DNA of 64,000 nucleotides from NCBI GenBank assembly GCA_036345935.2, contig JADWOT020001202.1, positions 1 to 64,000 of the forward strand, written 5' to 3'. The DNA is from Taenia hydatigena. Taxonomy: Eukaryota > Platyhelminthes > Cestoda > Cyclophyllidea > Taeniidae. The position numbers and the translations under genes are program-made. Shown piece by piece: positions 50,701 to 62,781 of this stretch. The stretch's first letter is position 1, and each line of letters opens with the position of its first letter. Below the pieces are notes generated by a model that saw nothing but the letters and a program-made list of their open reading frames with translations, did not search any database and was not told the origin of the DNA.

Positions 50701-52898
50701 ATGGCCGAATTTTTGTGAAGGGAGTCTAGTTCAATGATTACATGGGTCAAGTATGGACAATTTGCATAATAGATGCGAGAGCAAATTCGTAATAGCTACT
50801 GAGCATCAGATAAGCAAATAACATTGGTTTTAGAATCATCAGCACCGCATGCAATCCCATTCTCCCTTTTTGGTATAGGCCGCTTTTAAAATGGCAATCA
50901 AGAGTCGCATTAAATTGTATTTGAATTAGGTGAAACCTACTATCCATTACTGTGAAATAATTATGCCTCGTCACCTACACAAACGGTGCTTTTTACAGTT
51001 AGATTAAGTCTTGCTAAGCATGAATCGATCGCTCCCAACAAAACAATTTTTCCATTAAGTTACAAATAAAGGCTGTTCTTAGCGTCTTGGTAAATAATAT
51101 GATCGCACACAAACGTATTGTCCCACATATAAGGAAATGCTAGGGTTATTTGCAGACTTGCTGACACCGCAATGCTGCCTTGTGCCTTTATCATCTCACG
51201 CAACCTATGTTGACAGAAGAATCGCAAGTCGTTATTAAACAAATCGATCAACTCAGTGTACGAATTCAGTCATCGAATTCCTTCTAAAGGAGTGGTCAGT
51301 CTCGGGTTCTCTACATTAGATTGCAACCCTGCAAGGAACCTCTGTGCCTAACTACTAGTCTACAGGATGCGGTTAATGGTGGTCCTTCGAACGTTGCGCA
51401 TTTGTTACACTCTCAGGATAAGCACCTTAACAACCCGTCATCATTGGTTATCGGCTGTCACCCTCCACACCCTCCAAACGGCTGTAAGTGCTTTTTAAAG
51501 TAAAAGAATAATTTCATTCATTTTGATTCTGTTCACTTGATCATGGTATTTCTTCCTCACTAAGTTTGTAGACAAGTGCACATAATGCTTGTCATCAGTA
51601 GATCTAATGGTGCTAAACTACTTAAATATCTCCATACACTCTTTACATAAAAGCAGGAAGTATTCTAATAAAACCATAATTTAACCGATGTCAAGTAAGG
51701 TTTAAAACACAAATAAAGTGGCAACAGCCTGTGTACTTCACTGCAGCTTATTTTCTTGAATGAAATGTGGGGTAAACAATACTATAAAATAACAAGTAGG
51801 CAATGTTTTGCACAAATAGGCATTGCCGTTATGCGCATGCATGTTCAAAGATTACCTGGAATCCCTTGAGAGCGGAAGGAGGCAACGATGGGCTAAAATG
51901 CATTTTATGCACACTTTAGGGCTTGAGACTGCTTATTGTAGAGGGAGAACTTCAATGAGTCAACCGCTCTAGTCGACGGATAACTATGCAACCTTTATCT
52001 AGCTTTTACAAAAATTGACTTTCATGCATGACGGATTGGACGCGCAATGAGGCGCCGGTAAGAGCAGGGTTAGACAAGCCGCAGGGCTTGATCATTTTTG
52101 AACTCATTTGTAAAGTAATTTAAATAAAACTACTATTATTGTGCTGGTAGAATGCATTTAAATTTTGCTATACTGAGTGAAACGTCAAAATGAATAACTG
52201 GTGGTTAATCCACTACATTTTTTCAATCAGTGAGCGGGTAGTGCCGAATGGGAGGATTCGCAAAGGCAGAATTACCATTCAAATATGAAAAGGTATTGGT
52301 GCTACCATCCATCAGATTAGAAGGCAAAGAAAAGTTTAAGAGGAATGAGCGAAATAAGCACAGGTCTTTTTGGAGCAAATGTCTTATTTCGCAGAAGCAT
52401 CGCGAGAAGGAACGAAGAATGAAAATAGCTCACGTTATGAAGGCGAAAAATCTCGTTACGCGAACGTGGATGCAGAGACGTCTAACCCTGTGATAAATAT
52501 GAAAGTGCACTTGACTTTAACACACCGACAGTAGTTCTCAGTTGAACCTGACATACATGAATCTTTGAAATAATCTAGCACAATCAAATTTGCAAGCTGG
52601 CATGCAGGATTAATTAACCTGGTTAAAATATGAGCAAGGACATATTGCCTACTTTAACTCTTTTCTAATGCCAGCAGGATACACAAGCACACATTATTTA
52701 TTTTATCTTTGAATGTGTTCACACACACATGTGCGAATGCAACAAAAGCCATGCTGTTTAATACTGGAATTGTTATGAACGACAAATCAGATGAGTAGGC
52801 GATTGGCATCGCTAGCGAATTCTCGCTCTGTTTGGCATGTGTCAATACGAGTAAGAGCCATGCTCTTTGGGACACCAAAAAAGGGACCAGGCAAAATT
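41644..52898 (-). CDS. Sodium:solute symporter-like gene (DUR3/urea-transporter-like)
   Basis: Minus-strand membrane exons run in the order of the SSF/SLC5 urea transporter DUR3, which uses an ion gradient to import small solutes. In order: 52.90-52.70 kb (VSQRAWLLLVL to PVLNSMA, spacing as VSQWTWAA to GVMA), 47.6-47.4 (VVVGLWTVYSHLCLIFV), 46.6-46.4 (EEYLASMLIGSGGAL), 46.2-46.0 (ERSTKAFAVF), 45.5-45.3 (AAVISQVDATSTAVAACSN), 44783-44615 (RMEKSVLHIAFTVMAG), 43461-43296 (CLSILWARLSKAALLIG), 42957-42854 (KLIGLGVAFLGGFLLPALI), 42.65-42.4 (LVRGIAIFNFVAFLGFW) and 41706-41644 (FLIFALNGRINRRRRYIR). The exons at 44.7, 43.4 and 42.9 kb join in phase. Similarity is weak and from memory; first exons and several junctions are missing, so it may be a diverged relative or partly decayed. 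Confidence 0.5.
42854..42957 (-). CDS. Symporter-like exon, following helix and loop
   Basis: After CCCCAACCAG the frame reads ARQTKLIGLGVAFLGGFL, a helix followed by LHTETNKPE. In DUR3-type proteins the same place holds LAGNLVAILTGG and SLVRPQNYD. A donor at CTGAG|GTAGCA (42854) is likely, although the frame stays open to about 42.7 kb. The next exon, near 42.65-42.4 kb, overlaps this open frame in another phase, so the exact join is unresolved. Confidence 0.5.
43296..43461 (-). CDS. Symporter-like exon with LWARLSKAA motif
   Basis: A 166-base exon follows CGTTTTAG and ends at TTTAG|GTGCAT in phase 1. It encodes two helices around CLSILWARLSKAALLIG, matching the W-x-[KR]-x-x-x-x-[AG]-A pattern of a conserved symporter helix, and ends KYASSL. 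The next exon (42957) completes the codon and continues DARQTKLIGLG. The donor GTGCAT is weak, but the phase agreement supports it. Confidence 0.58.
44615..44783 (-). CDS. Symporter-like exon, membrane helix before the WARLSK exon
   Basis: This exon lies between TTGTTTTGGCAG and GTAGTG|GTATGC. It encodes IKEEYRNRPAATLVYG, a polar loop, then RMEKSVLHIAFTVMAG and MIPVFIVVPDVV. In DUR3-type transporters the matching loop carries ISRCAVLGF and a helix of the same length before the LWSKA motif. It ends in phase 0 and joins the exon starting at 43461. Among the exons of this gene it has the cleanest boundaries. Confidence 0.6.
48763..49335 (+). pseudogene. C2H2 zinc-finger paralogue, first finger decayed
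   Basis: This is a second copy of the gene at 22.9-23.6 kb, on the opposite strand. Exon A (48763-48847) has the same start position, the same 85-base length and the same GTAGG donor context, but both finger-1 cysteines are replaced (YRYTIR where the paralogue has YRCMMC). Exon B ends at 49134 with HCPLCQTSQ to LLWHQK. An 85-base intron (49135-49219) leads to exon C (49220-49335), with CCLCRDVFANFASL to HFIGTH and a stop at 49333. No AG acceptor in the needed phase was found for exon B. Fingers 2 and 3 are intact, apart from VYNH replacing HQRVH spacing. It is probably a decaying gene, or one using a different first exon. Confidence 0.55.
49500..52600. other. Stretch without a supported gene
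   Basis: Probably intron of the minus-strand symporter-like gene, since exons assigned to it lie on both sides. A basic plus-strand frame at 52248-52493 has no recognisable domain. Confidence 0.3.
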
Positions 52899-54679
52899 CT
52901 GCAATCGCAACCATGCCTTGGCTAGCATAAGGCCTCAATGATGTTAACTGCGTATTCGAAGCACTTTAGAGAAAGGCAAATAAATTTGTCGATGCAGCTG
53001 ACCGTTACTTATGCCTTCATTCAACATTAATTTGTGCCAGGTGAGTCTGCATGTTTAAACTTGGGGAGGGGACGAAAACTCCTCGGAATGGGAACAAAAT
53101 CCAAAGCACAGGCTTCGCTCGAAAATTCATATGAGGTATTTTCCTCACACATTGGTGAGTTTTGCTGAGATGGCAGTGGCCTCTTAGTCTGAGAATTTGA
53201 ATTTGCCTTTAATTCATCTAAGTAGAGCACTACTTCCCAAAACCTCCTGGCAGGAAATTTTCACCATATCAGGACTTTGGTCCATTTTGCGCCAAATAAG
53301 GGCAAAAAGATGAAGAAAGTGGCCGGATAAGCAATTCCAACTTGAAATTGCACCTTTTTAATCCTGTTAATATAATGCTGCAGTAATGTTAGAAGGACAA
53401 CGAAAAACCCATAACCGCCATATATTCCAACACCTCAAATCAAGTGTCGCCATGCAGTTGTGTGAGTAGAAATCTATGCCATTGTGTCAAGAGGAGAAAT
53501 CGGATCATAACCACGTATATAAGAGGCCTTTTCTTATTCTGCAGTAGATAAATACACCTTTTGTGATAAAATTCCGAATAAGCAAAATAATACCATAGGC
53601 CAACAAAAAGAAGTATTGATACCTCATAGCAAGAAAAAGAAAGAGGAAGAGACTTTGCGACTTGCTAAGTAATTATGCAAATATGTCCTCATGACATTCA
53701 TGCTTCTGGTAAAGACATATAAGGACGCAAAGCCAATCTGAAACTAATGCTAAATCGGCTGCTAGACGCAGGACTGAGTTTAAAAGCAAAAAGGGCCATT
53801 ACTTGTGATCTACTAAGCTTTCCCGCTGCGATCATTCCTTCATTGGGCTAAAAAATTCTTCAGAAACTTAATCGCCATCAAATTAGGCACCCAAGTAGAC
53901 TTTTATATTGTTTTATAGAAGCCGCTACAGAAACAGAAGTCCATGACACGCATGACAGGTTAATCAAGCAACAAAGTGAAGTAAAAGTTCTTCGCAAATA
54001 AAAATAGGTGGAGTTAAGTAATGTGAAAACAGCATCTCATACAGTATGGAATTTTCAGCTCACATTTTGTAAAGATCGCGGTGATTTTATGTAATCTCGC
54101 ACACAACATGTGGCTTTACCTAGTTTCGAACCATAATTTTCGTCATTGCTTTGGGGTCCCGCGGTCACATGAGTTGCCATTATTGGCGTGTGATTAGTGA
54201 GAACTAGAAGTGCGCAAACTAAAAGCGCCCTCACAGTGTAGGCCTAAGGACAACCGAGTAAGGCATTTTTTCTATCACTTCAGCTTTGATTCGAATCGCA
54301 ATCTGCCTTAGTATCGAAACACATGCTCGTAATATATTAACTGGGTAGCAGGAGTGTTATTACAATAAGCACATACTGGCAAAAGGCAATTCGCCCCCCT
54401 CGTATTTTAATTGATTGTCTTGAGCCCTGATGCTGTGGAAACTGTCATACTTTGAGAATTATGAGTCAACTCTTTAGCAATTCTTACACAGCCATTTTGA
54501 GGCGATTTTTTAGGCTGCCAAATCGCTTGCATCGAATTGCATCTTGAAGGGCATGCACATATGATTGGGCTGATAGAAGTGTATTAGCCAAAATTCAGCA
54601 TTTCTAATCTGTTAATCATCAAGAGACCTACTACTTTAACTATGTCCTTATAAAAACGCATCACCGCTTTCTCCTGTTT

Positions 54680-54850
54680 TGCGTCGCACTCATACCCTGA
54701 CCATCACAAGCCCCTTCTCTCGATTCAATTATGACCTTGGCGAGGACTTCTGTCTGCAACTCAACATGTCATTTGATTGCGTCAGCCTACTCACTAATGC
54801 TTCGAATCGCCGCTTAGGACAGAATTTAGCTATTGAGTTATTAGCACTGG
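54680..54850 (+). CDS. Exon of unrecognised plus-strand gene
   Basis: An open frame ends at the strong donor CACTGG|GTGAGTC at 54851. It encodes FNYDLGEDFCLQLNMSFDC and SLLTNASNRRLGQNLAIELL. A pyrimidine-rich stretch (TTTCTCCTGTTTTGCG) precedes it, so the acceptor is near 54685 or at CATCACAAG (54710). Composition is coding-like and the segment is GC-richer than its flanks. I do not recognise the family, and no partner exon was joined. Confidence 0.4.
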
Positions 54851-54899
54851 GTGAGTCAAATCACAAACTAAAGAGATCTAATAGCTGAGCATGCTAAAG

Positions 54900-57430
54900 C
54901 GAGATGTTATAACAGCGCCACAAGAGTACGGTTGCATTATGGAGCTATAGTGAGGAATACAACCACATGTACTTAATCCAATGAGCTTGAAAGCAATAAA
55001 AGCCGTGCCGAAATTTTCCTTAGCCACTAGGAGTTCTGCTGAATAAAAAGAGCAAAGATACATAATTTAACCGGTGGGAAAGTTGGATATCTAATAGATT
55101 TGTTGCCTTAAATGGGGTTTCTGATATACAGTGTTCAAAAACGTACGACAAAAGTAAAAACAATCATTTGTGATTATACATATCCACGAAATTTAGTTTT
55201 TAATGTGTTGCAGCAACACAAGCCTAAGTGCACAATGATGGCTGAACACAGGTCCCCAACCTAAGAAATCGGGTAGGAGGCCATGACTTACCAACACGTC
55301 GTGTGCTATGTTGAGCTGCGCTGTGCTGTACTGCGGTTTCAAATATAACCAAGTCGCGATAAGGTGGAAAGCTTTCGGTCTTAAAAAACAACCGATATTA
55401 CCATGAAGGAAGGTAAAAATCAACATTAGCGAGGAGAATGCCTTTTGATCAATCGGACCTTGATTGCTGGCGGCCAAATAAGCGTTGCTTATCAGTCAAA
55501 GGAATAGTTGTTTAACCAGGAGTAGAAAAATGCATAAAAGAATGAGCGGCTTTAAGATAACAAAGAATAGCTAATAAGTACTTCTAGGCATGCACACTGC
55601 CGATGGTCGAAACACGAGCATCCATAACTTGAGTGGAACCCGTCCCACAGGCTGACCTCAATGAGACACAAACTTCATGCATCATTCACAGGATTTTCTA
55701 TGGAAATGTAAAGGACCATAATCCTGCAAACATGACCAATAAGTGAAGCAAGCCTCCCAAACTCGTTGCATATCAACTAACCTACTAAAAGGTGTATGCT
55801 AGCAGGCATGACCACACCGAAAATGATAACCCGCAAGGCAAACCAACCCACATCATTCCAATCAACATCGGGTTAAGAACTAGGCTTCGTAATTTTACGA
55901 TGCCTAGACGTTCATGATAACTGCGTTTGAGGCATTTAGTTGACACTATTGTTACCCAAAATTTTATAGTAATACACTGCTAACCCTAAAGTATTCGTTG
56001 TTTTAATAAGCAAATTGAAATTCGCAGTTAAGTTTCTTTCTTCATGACTCTCATACTGTGCATCAAAATATTATAAAAAAACAAATGTTTACTTTACTAT
56101 ATACCATCCTCTCTAAAGTCTTACTGTCTAATATCTGTGAATAAGAGTTGGAGATGCATGCCCAACACTTGATCAAGACGCTTATGCAGCCACAATCGCT
56201 GTTGGGGTGTGTTATCATGCCTGAATGGCGTTAAAATCTGAGGCCAAGAATAAGAAGAGTCCCTGTTCTTAGCAATTCAGAGGGGTGTCCTACCATTTGA
56301 ACGAAGGTATAGCACGAAGAAGGTGACGCAGCTGATGAGCCACATCTGATCCATACTAATATAAAGGAAATCAAAAATGTCAGTATTAAACATTACAAGA
56401 TTTAAAATCACTAGGAGTGAAAGTTCTCAAATACTTTGCCAACATCTTATTTAAGCTATATAAAACACGAACATAAGCAAAGCGAATAAAAAATTAATTG
56501 CCCTTTAACCGACGCATAGAATAGGCCATACAAAGAAAGAGAACAAATAATTTTATCGGCCTTTATATTTGCATAGTTCCTCTGCAACACTGATCGAGTG
56601 GCTAAAAACATATTTTGCGACAAGATAATAGATGCTCTTCGTTCTCATCCGTAACGTGTAGTCCGCTTTAATATCTGGCAATCTTTGCTACTGCGCTGAA
56701 GTAGAATGTCAAAACTACTGATTTGATACACACTACGAGTTTTTTGGGGCCTAAGTTCTCACGATGCTGTTGTTAGCCCTTGTTTTGCGTGCTTCCCACT
56801 TACAAACCGGGTCTTATTATCTACCGCCTTTAGATACTGCTAATAGTAGTCCCTTCTTTCCCAAAAGTTGCATGCAGTATTGTCTCAGCATGCTATTGAG
56901 TTCCTCATAAATACACATAAACTGCCAATTACCAGACATAGCCACCTTTGCAGAACCCTGGAAGATTTTCGCTGAGGTACATCAAAGGTTTCAAATATGC
57001 AAGGGCAGACACAGAATGCAATGCATCTTACATATATCTGCTGCGATTGACAATGAGCACAAATAATAAGCAAAATAAGTAAGATGAATAGTTAAAGAAA
57101 GGAATGGACCAAGCCGCATTGTCCCGTTGACTGTTGGGATGATGACAACCCGGTTTCGCTTCCTCGTTCCTTTTCACTAGGTCCCCGAATACAGAAAGCT
57201 ATTTGAAGGTGGCGTCTGACGGGAAAATGGACAAGGAGTTGGGTAAGAAGAATATGTGAATGCCGGTAACCCTGATAGCAAGGCAAAGAAGCCACCTGCG
57301 AGTGATCGTGCAAATGGAGACGACTCCTGACTGCCATTGTCACCGGACTAGTAGGCCATCTATCCTGACATCATCGCCGTGACTCTCATTTCATCAAATA
57401 CTGCTTAGCTTGTCACCGGTCAGCGAGAGC
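54900..57430. other. Stretch without a supported gene
   Basis: AT-rich sequence with short frames only. A minus-strand frame at 55193-55477 is hydrophobic, but no splice signals or domain support it. Confidence 0.35.
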
Positions 57431-57439
57431 AGTACCTGG

Positions 57440-57665
57440 CTAGGCACTGCTTTTAGCGCTAAGGAGAACGTGGCGAGGGGAAGAAGGCGTGAGGGACATG
57501 AGAGGTGAATATAAGGGAGTGAGTGTGAATGTAAGGGAGTGGGAAGCAGTTCGTAGTGAGGGAGTAGAGGACTGGTGGCGGTGGTGGTGGTGGTGATGGT
57601 GGTGGTGGCGGCGTCGAGGATTCAAGCCTCTCACCAGACATGATAACTACCCACCTCCCACTCTT
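57440..57665 (-). repeat. tRNA-like (SINE-like) segment with GGT repeat
   Basis: On the minus strand, GTGGGTAGTTATCATG resembles an A box and GGCTTGAATCC (about 57618-57628) matches the B-box consensus GGTTCGANTCC at nine of eleven positions, at tRNA-like spacing. A trinucleotide GGT/ACC tract (57574-57610) and a pyrimidine-rich tail follow; the tail contains an imperfect direct repeat with TAAGGGAGTG on the plus strand (about 57514 and 57532). This order fits a tRNA-derived SINE. Confidence is limited because no second full copy could be aligned. Confidence 0.4.
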
Positions 57666-58403
57666 AGTCGATTTATTGCCCCCTTCCACCTAGTAACAAA
57701 TTAATTTGCACGTGCATCCTTCTTGATGCAGTTCGTTGTTAGACATACATGGTGCCACTTTAAGCAGAAGAGGAGATGGAAAATATCTAAGGCTTTGGCG
57801 GTATTCTAGTCCAGAATCCTTTAATCCGTAGTCACACGCCTTACCCATCGGACCGCAGATTCAACGAGCAAATTTTTTCTCTTTTTTCTGTTCTCCTTTT
57901 TCATCATCATCTGCTGCAATTAAGCAGCACACTTCCTCCTCATATCGAGCCACTCTTTGCAACGGTAATGCAATTGTTCCACTGTTCCCGTTAGTCGGAC
58001 TACTTCTACTTTCAATGACGCATGTAGCAGTGCTAGTGTCTATGTTTGCTGTTGGTGCCTTCTGAAGCAGACATGCCAGCTGGCGACAACAGGCGGTGAG
58101 GAGGGGTGGTGATCATCACACCTGCCATGGTAGTAACAGCGGTGACGATACCATTATGTGAAGGTCAGCTTCCGAGATTTTTAGACTTGAGCCTCGCGGT
58201 TAACACTCGAGGAGACGTCAAAATTTGGTCGTTTAGACCGCACATATGGTAGTAAATTGTGTAAACGATGCCAGTTGTTCAACTGCTCCTTTCGACACCT
58301 CGGTAAGGTCGCTTGTACTGCCATTGAAGCTTAGGGTTACACAAAACAGTCTCTGCGAACCCGGAATAGGGCACGTTGAATTGTGTTATGAATAACTAAA
58401 TTT

Positions 58404-58636
58404 TTCACTTTCTTCTTCCGGCACGATGCGTAAGCGTGGCACTAAGCGAGTGATCAACCGAATATGCGTATGCGTGGTTGGATGTGTAAGCGCAGTAAGG
58501 TAGGAGGGAAGACGGTGCAAGGGGCATCGCAATGGGGTCTGAACATGGAATCTTAGAGCCAAAACGTGATGTCCTAACCACTACTCCTTTGCAGTGGCAT
58601 TGTATGCGGCATATCATCATCATCATCATCATCATC
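58404..58636 (-). repeat. tRNA-like (SINE-like) segment with ATC repeat
   Basis: Minus-strand sequence from 58598 downwards reads TAGTGGTTAGGA, a good A box, then a tRNA-like arm and TGTTCAGACCCC, a weakened B box, within 65 bases. It is preceded on that strand by an ATC/GAT tract (58612-58636) and followed by about 130 bases of pyrimidine-rich body. It resembles the segment at 57.4-57.7 kb in design. Either an old tRNA pseudogene or a SINE is possible. Confidence 0.42.
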
Positions 58637-58639
58637 GTG

Positions 58640-60548
58640 CTCTTCAACGCAATTCAATTTCTCCCATTAGCCTTGCAATCTCGCTTTCTTTTTCATGTTC
58701 CCCGGCATGCACATTCGCTTGCCATAATGTGAGGGGAGAGAACGGAAAATACAGATCTGATCAGCTTGGCTTAGCTTAGCCCGTCTCTGATCTTCATCTT
58801 GACACACCTATAGATTGCAAGGTGCACCCTTCCCTTTTACAGCATTATATTCTGTAGGCGCATTTGGTATATGCAGATCACTGGCTGATTGCTCATTGAT
58901 CAGGTCGGAATATTTTCACTCACCGTCGAGTAAAACTGGAACGATTCTGCTCCTCATGCAACGTGGCTGCCGGCTGACTCCAGCCAAAGGCGCAGTAAAT
59001 TTGACCATATTCGAATCACACATCCTTATAGCAGTCCATGCGATCAACCATGGCTACAAATGCGGCTTAAATATCACCAGCCTCCTCTAGCAGGAAATTG
59101 AGACGTGACAACCTTTTCTCACTCGCTTTGAAGACCCAAGCAGCGGGTACGTTACCTATGTGCCAAGTCAGCTGCTGTGTAAGTGGTACGCATTTACAGG
59201 ACAGCAACCGCATAATCCTTCTCTTGTAACTCATTTAATGCCAAGGGATGCAGCCTACATTTTAGTACTCGACATAGTTCAGGTTTATTACCTCTGATAG
59301 TCCACCAATCTACACATTACCTTGCGCATTCAAAATAAATTAGAATAAAGAAAGCGTTAAATCTACCCGCATTGAAATAATATAAAGCACAGATAAAGCC
59401 AAAACCCACGTACAAAGAAAATTGGCTTTGTGTTTTAACGGTCTGGAGCATTTTGAGTGAGCTGTAGGCGCAAGTACAATCGTTGATACATCTCAATGTC
59501 AAATTAACTATGCAGTCACCTTCTCATGAGACGTGGATCTCCAGCACAATTCAACCAGTAAGATATTAAACATTTTTTACTTCTTTAAGTGCCAGTTGCA
59601 AGTTGACGCGATTTCTGGTGGAGCGACTTAGAAACTAGTAAGGGCGTAGGTATGGATGTTGAGCACTGGTGTCTGTAGTTATGTGTTATAAATGGATTCA
59701 ACGCTTGTGACTACTACAGTCACAGCCACCAGTAACGCTTCAAAATATAGTAAAAAAGTTTACCCAATGACCTCCTCTATTGGGTATGTAATCTTTTGGC
59801 ACAAAAATACTCGGGTGTCATGCACAGCGTTGCCCATAACCTTGGTGCACCAATATAGTGACCCCGACTGTAAGGATCGATATTAACTAATTAATATTAA
59901 TTAAATGATCAATTAATATTGGTTAATTAATTAATTATTTGCTGCAGCCATTATTGACGGATGGAGAAATAGGTCAAGGGAGATGGTGTTCGTGATTCAA
60001 AATGGGAATATCAAGCACTCAGGTTGCGGGTCTTACCATTAGACAGATTGGGCCTACAAATGCGTTATTTTTCTGAGTCTACACTCCTAATCAACATCTC
60101 CGAGTAGCTGCTAACATGCATCTAGTTCGTATCCGATCCACTCTAATCCGTTCTGCTCAACTGCTTTGCAATGAGCATCTACCTATAGACGGCTGACGAA
60201 CCAACGGAACACAAAGAACCAATTGATTGATGAAACAATAGGCGATTGCCAATCTAGGCATTTTATGGTCTTTTGTTAACACTGGTGAATCTTAGTCATC
60301 CCATTCGAGGTCAAATTTTTGTAGACAATACTCCCACATACGGTCAGACTCATAATTCTGCCATTTTGCATGTCTTTATAGGCGACGTGCATTCAAACAC
60401 GCATGCAGTAGAATCTGAGTCCGCTCACGGAATGAGAAGGTTTGGAGAGTAAGAGGTGTTGAATTCGACACATTGCATCACTTATTGCTGGATTCTCACC
60501 AACGTCACCAAAAGGTAAACGATTAGGTTAGTGAAGTCGACAGCAAAG
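58640..60548. other. Stretch without a supported gene
   Basis: No recognisable domain. An AT-only low-complexity run with repeated TTAATTAA-type words lies at about 59879-59939. A plus-strand frame at 58815-59090 shows no motif. Confidence 0.35.
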
Positions 60549-60621
60549 CATCGGTGACAGGACTCGAACCCGTAATCTTCTACTTAGGAGGCAGACGCCC
60601 TATCCATTAGGCCACACCGGT
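60549..60621 (-). tRNA. tRNA-Arg, anticodon CCT
   Basis: The minus strand folds as a 73-base tRNA. The D arm starts GGCCTAATGGATA, the A box. The anticodon stem TCTGC pairs with GTAGA around the loop CTCCTAA, giving anticodon CCT for arginine AGG codons. The T arm ACGGG-TTCGAGT-CCTGT holds a perfect B box GGTTCGAGTCC. The acceptor stem ACCGGTG/CACCGAT has one mismatch, C2 with A71. No intron. Box quality suggests it can be transcribed by RNA polymerase III; the mismatch leaves open a pseudogene. Confidence 0.85.
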
Positions 60622-60639
60622 TCGACTTCTCGTTCTTTC

Positions 60640-62450
60640 CGTTGGCAACTTCCATCCATTGCGTTTCGATCTAGTTCCTCTGTCTCGAATTCGCTATGCA
60701 CTATCGCGTCAGCAGACTCCCCCTAATACCGATTTCGCCACTCTTCCACATCTCCACTCGGTCTTTCCAACTATCTTATACATCACTCCAACCGTAAATC
60801 CTATTGATTGACCATTACAACTTAAATTCTAACCCATATTCTGTGAATGTGTCTTGTCACTCGCATTATTAAATTATTTGTTTCGTTCATTTTGCTTTTC
60901 ACCCTTTCGAGATATCGCTGCGTTTGTTTCTATGCATCAGTGTAACCAATGTTCTGCAGCCTATGCTAATTGCAACTGCTAACGAAAGCCTCTTCACTTT
61001 GGATCGTTATGCACTGTCTTCGAATCCACTGCCGTGGCATTTTTGATCTTATTCAGGCTGCGTTGATACCCGGAGAGTCCCTCTTGCGACACCTGTCCAG
61101 ATATTGATGCTCGATCGTAGAATCTTGCATCTGCTACTGAACCCAAGTAGCAGATGCGCATTTTTGACAGCAGTGTTTTCTAAACAAAAGCGCAAAAAAC
61201 GCTGCTTCTCGTATTCAACAAAGCCTAATTCAAGCATCTAACAACACTAGGTGTCCGATGTGCCGGCGTAGGGTGTAAATAATAGTTTGAATTCTAGGAA
61301 GTTGATAACAGGCGAAGGTTCTTAGGCTTACTAGTTGCACACATGATCAGCTGGATGAGATCGTTGATTTTATTGCGCATTTTCTTTGGGATGATGGCTG
61401 GTTGGGCTCTTACCCTGAACTGAAAGGCTGCTCACCTGTTGACGCTGAAGGGTGGTGAGCCTAGAAATGCATGTTTTGATAGGTAATGAAGTTACTTAGT
61501 GCACTTCAACATCCTCACCACTCTTCCACTTTAGCAAAAATGGTCACTGATAAGAGACCGCTTTTTGTTGTCGATGGCAAACTGAACAACATCGGCCGAT
61601 ATCAGAGTCATAGAAGACATTGTCGTCTATGTTACCAAGAGTAATCCCTGAAGAAGTGCACAAGGGATTAACAGGACACTTATAGAGGACAACATTCAGC
61701 GGTTTTGATTCAGTCTTTTAAGCTCGTACCATCCTTGTGAGTGGAAGGTCCGCCGACGCTTCCGAAAATGTGGGGTCTCTTCCTTCTCAACCTCTTTCTT
61801 GCTACTAGTCCTGGCATGAGGTGGCCAGATGTTCTTAGAAATCTTCATTGCAATAGCTGCAACAATCTTTAGATAACACATTAATAGAGGATGGAAGATT
61901 GCACTGCTTGCTTTGTGGGAATCGACCCATTCCTCCAGAACGTCTTGATTTTTGTTCTCCTGCCCCTCGTCTACATAATTGCTAAGCACGCCTCTTTAGT
62001 ACCGCTGCACACATTATTTTGGTTATTCATCAAGTTGACCAACATTTGACCCTTCCGCTTCTATCACACATTTAAAAAGACTACTACGATTTAACACCAT
62101 GTTCATTTTTGCCTCTTTTAATCGTCTGCTTATCTGTCTCCACAACTATTAACCTGATTTTTAACTTTCACATCCGTGCATCTTGTTGTCAGACTTAGAC
62201 AATTTTTGCGCCTGAATCAAGAAAAACCCAAAATCTCAGTTCAGCTAGCTTTCAAAAACGTTGTGTGCATTGTGACGTTTGGTCTTAATATAGAAAATCA
62301 AGAGAAGAAGCGCAGAAGCCACGACCTGCATTGTTTCGGTTACTGGGTGCATACGAATCGATGTTGCCAACACACACACACACACAGCACTTTCCTCTAC
62401 CTCTTATTCTCTCATTCTTACCAAATCACGCCATTAGCGCTTCACCCATT
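60640..62450. other. Stretch without a supported gene
   Basis: No recognisable gene. A minus-strand frame at 61696-61989 (97 codons) is charged, with KKEVEKEE and FRKRRRTF near its end; it could be a fragment of a nuclear or mobile-element protein, but no motif confirms it. Confidence 0.3.
62369..62388. repeat. CA dinucleotide microsatellite
   Basis: A perfect run of about nine CA units, followed by GCAC. Likely polymorphic. Confidence 0.9.
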
Positions 62451-62781
62451 TCCATTCTGCGAACGCCAGTGCTAAGCGTAATGACAATACACTTATTCGT
62501 GCATTTGGCACTGCAATGCTGGCATCAGCATCCCGCCAAACGCCAATATCAAAGGAAACGTGATTTGCCTAAATCTCTTCCGAGGTCCAACGTCCAAGCT
62601 TATTCCGTTCCCACCGAAGTAATGGTTAAACGTAAATATCTTTCAAAATCATAAGTTTCTTTACAATTTGCAGAAATCGGAGCACTGTGCAGAGGTAGCA
62701 TATTTAAAAGGGAGTGACTTCTTCCTTTTTCGGATGAACGAAGTCGTTTATCTAACGAGATAAGTGTTTTGGGTATTCCAG

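Noticed and set aside
59879..59939. AT-only palindromic run as an origin or regulatory site
   Set aside because: Low-complexity TTAATTAA repetition explains it; nothing else supports a function.
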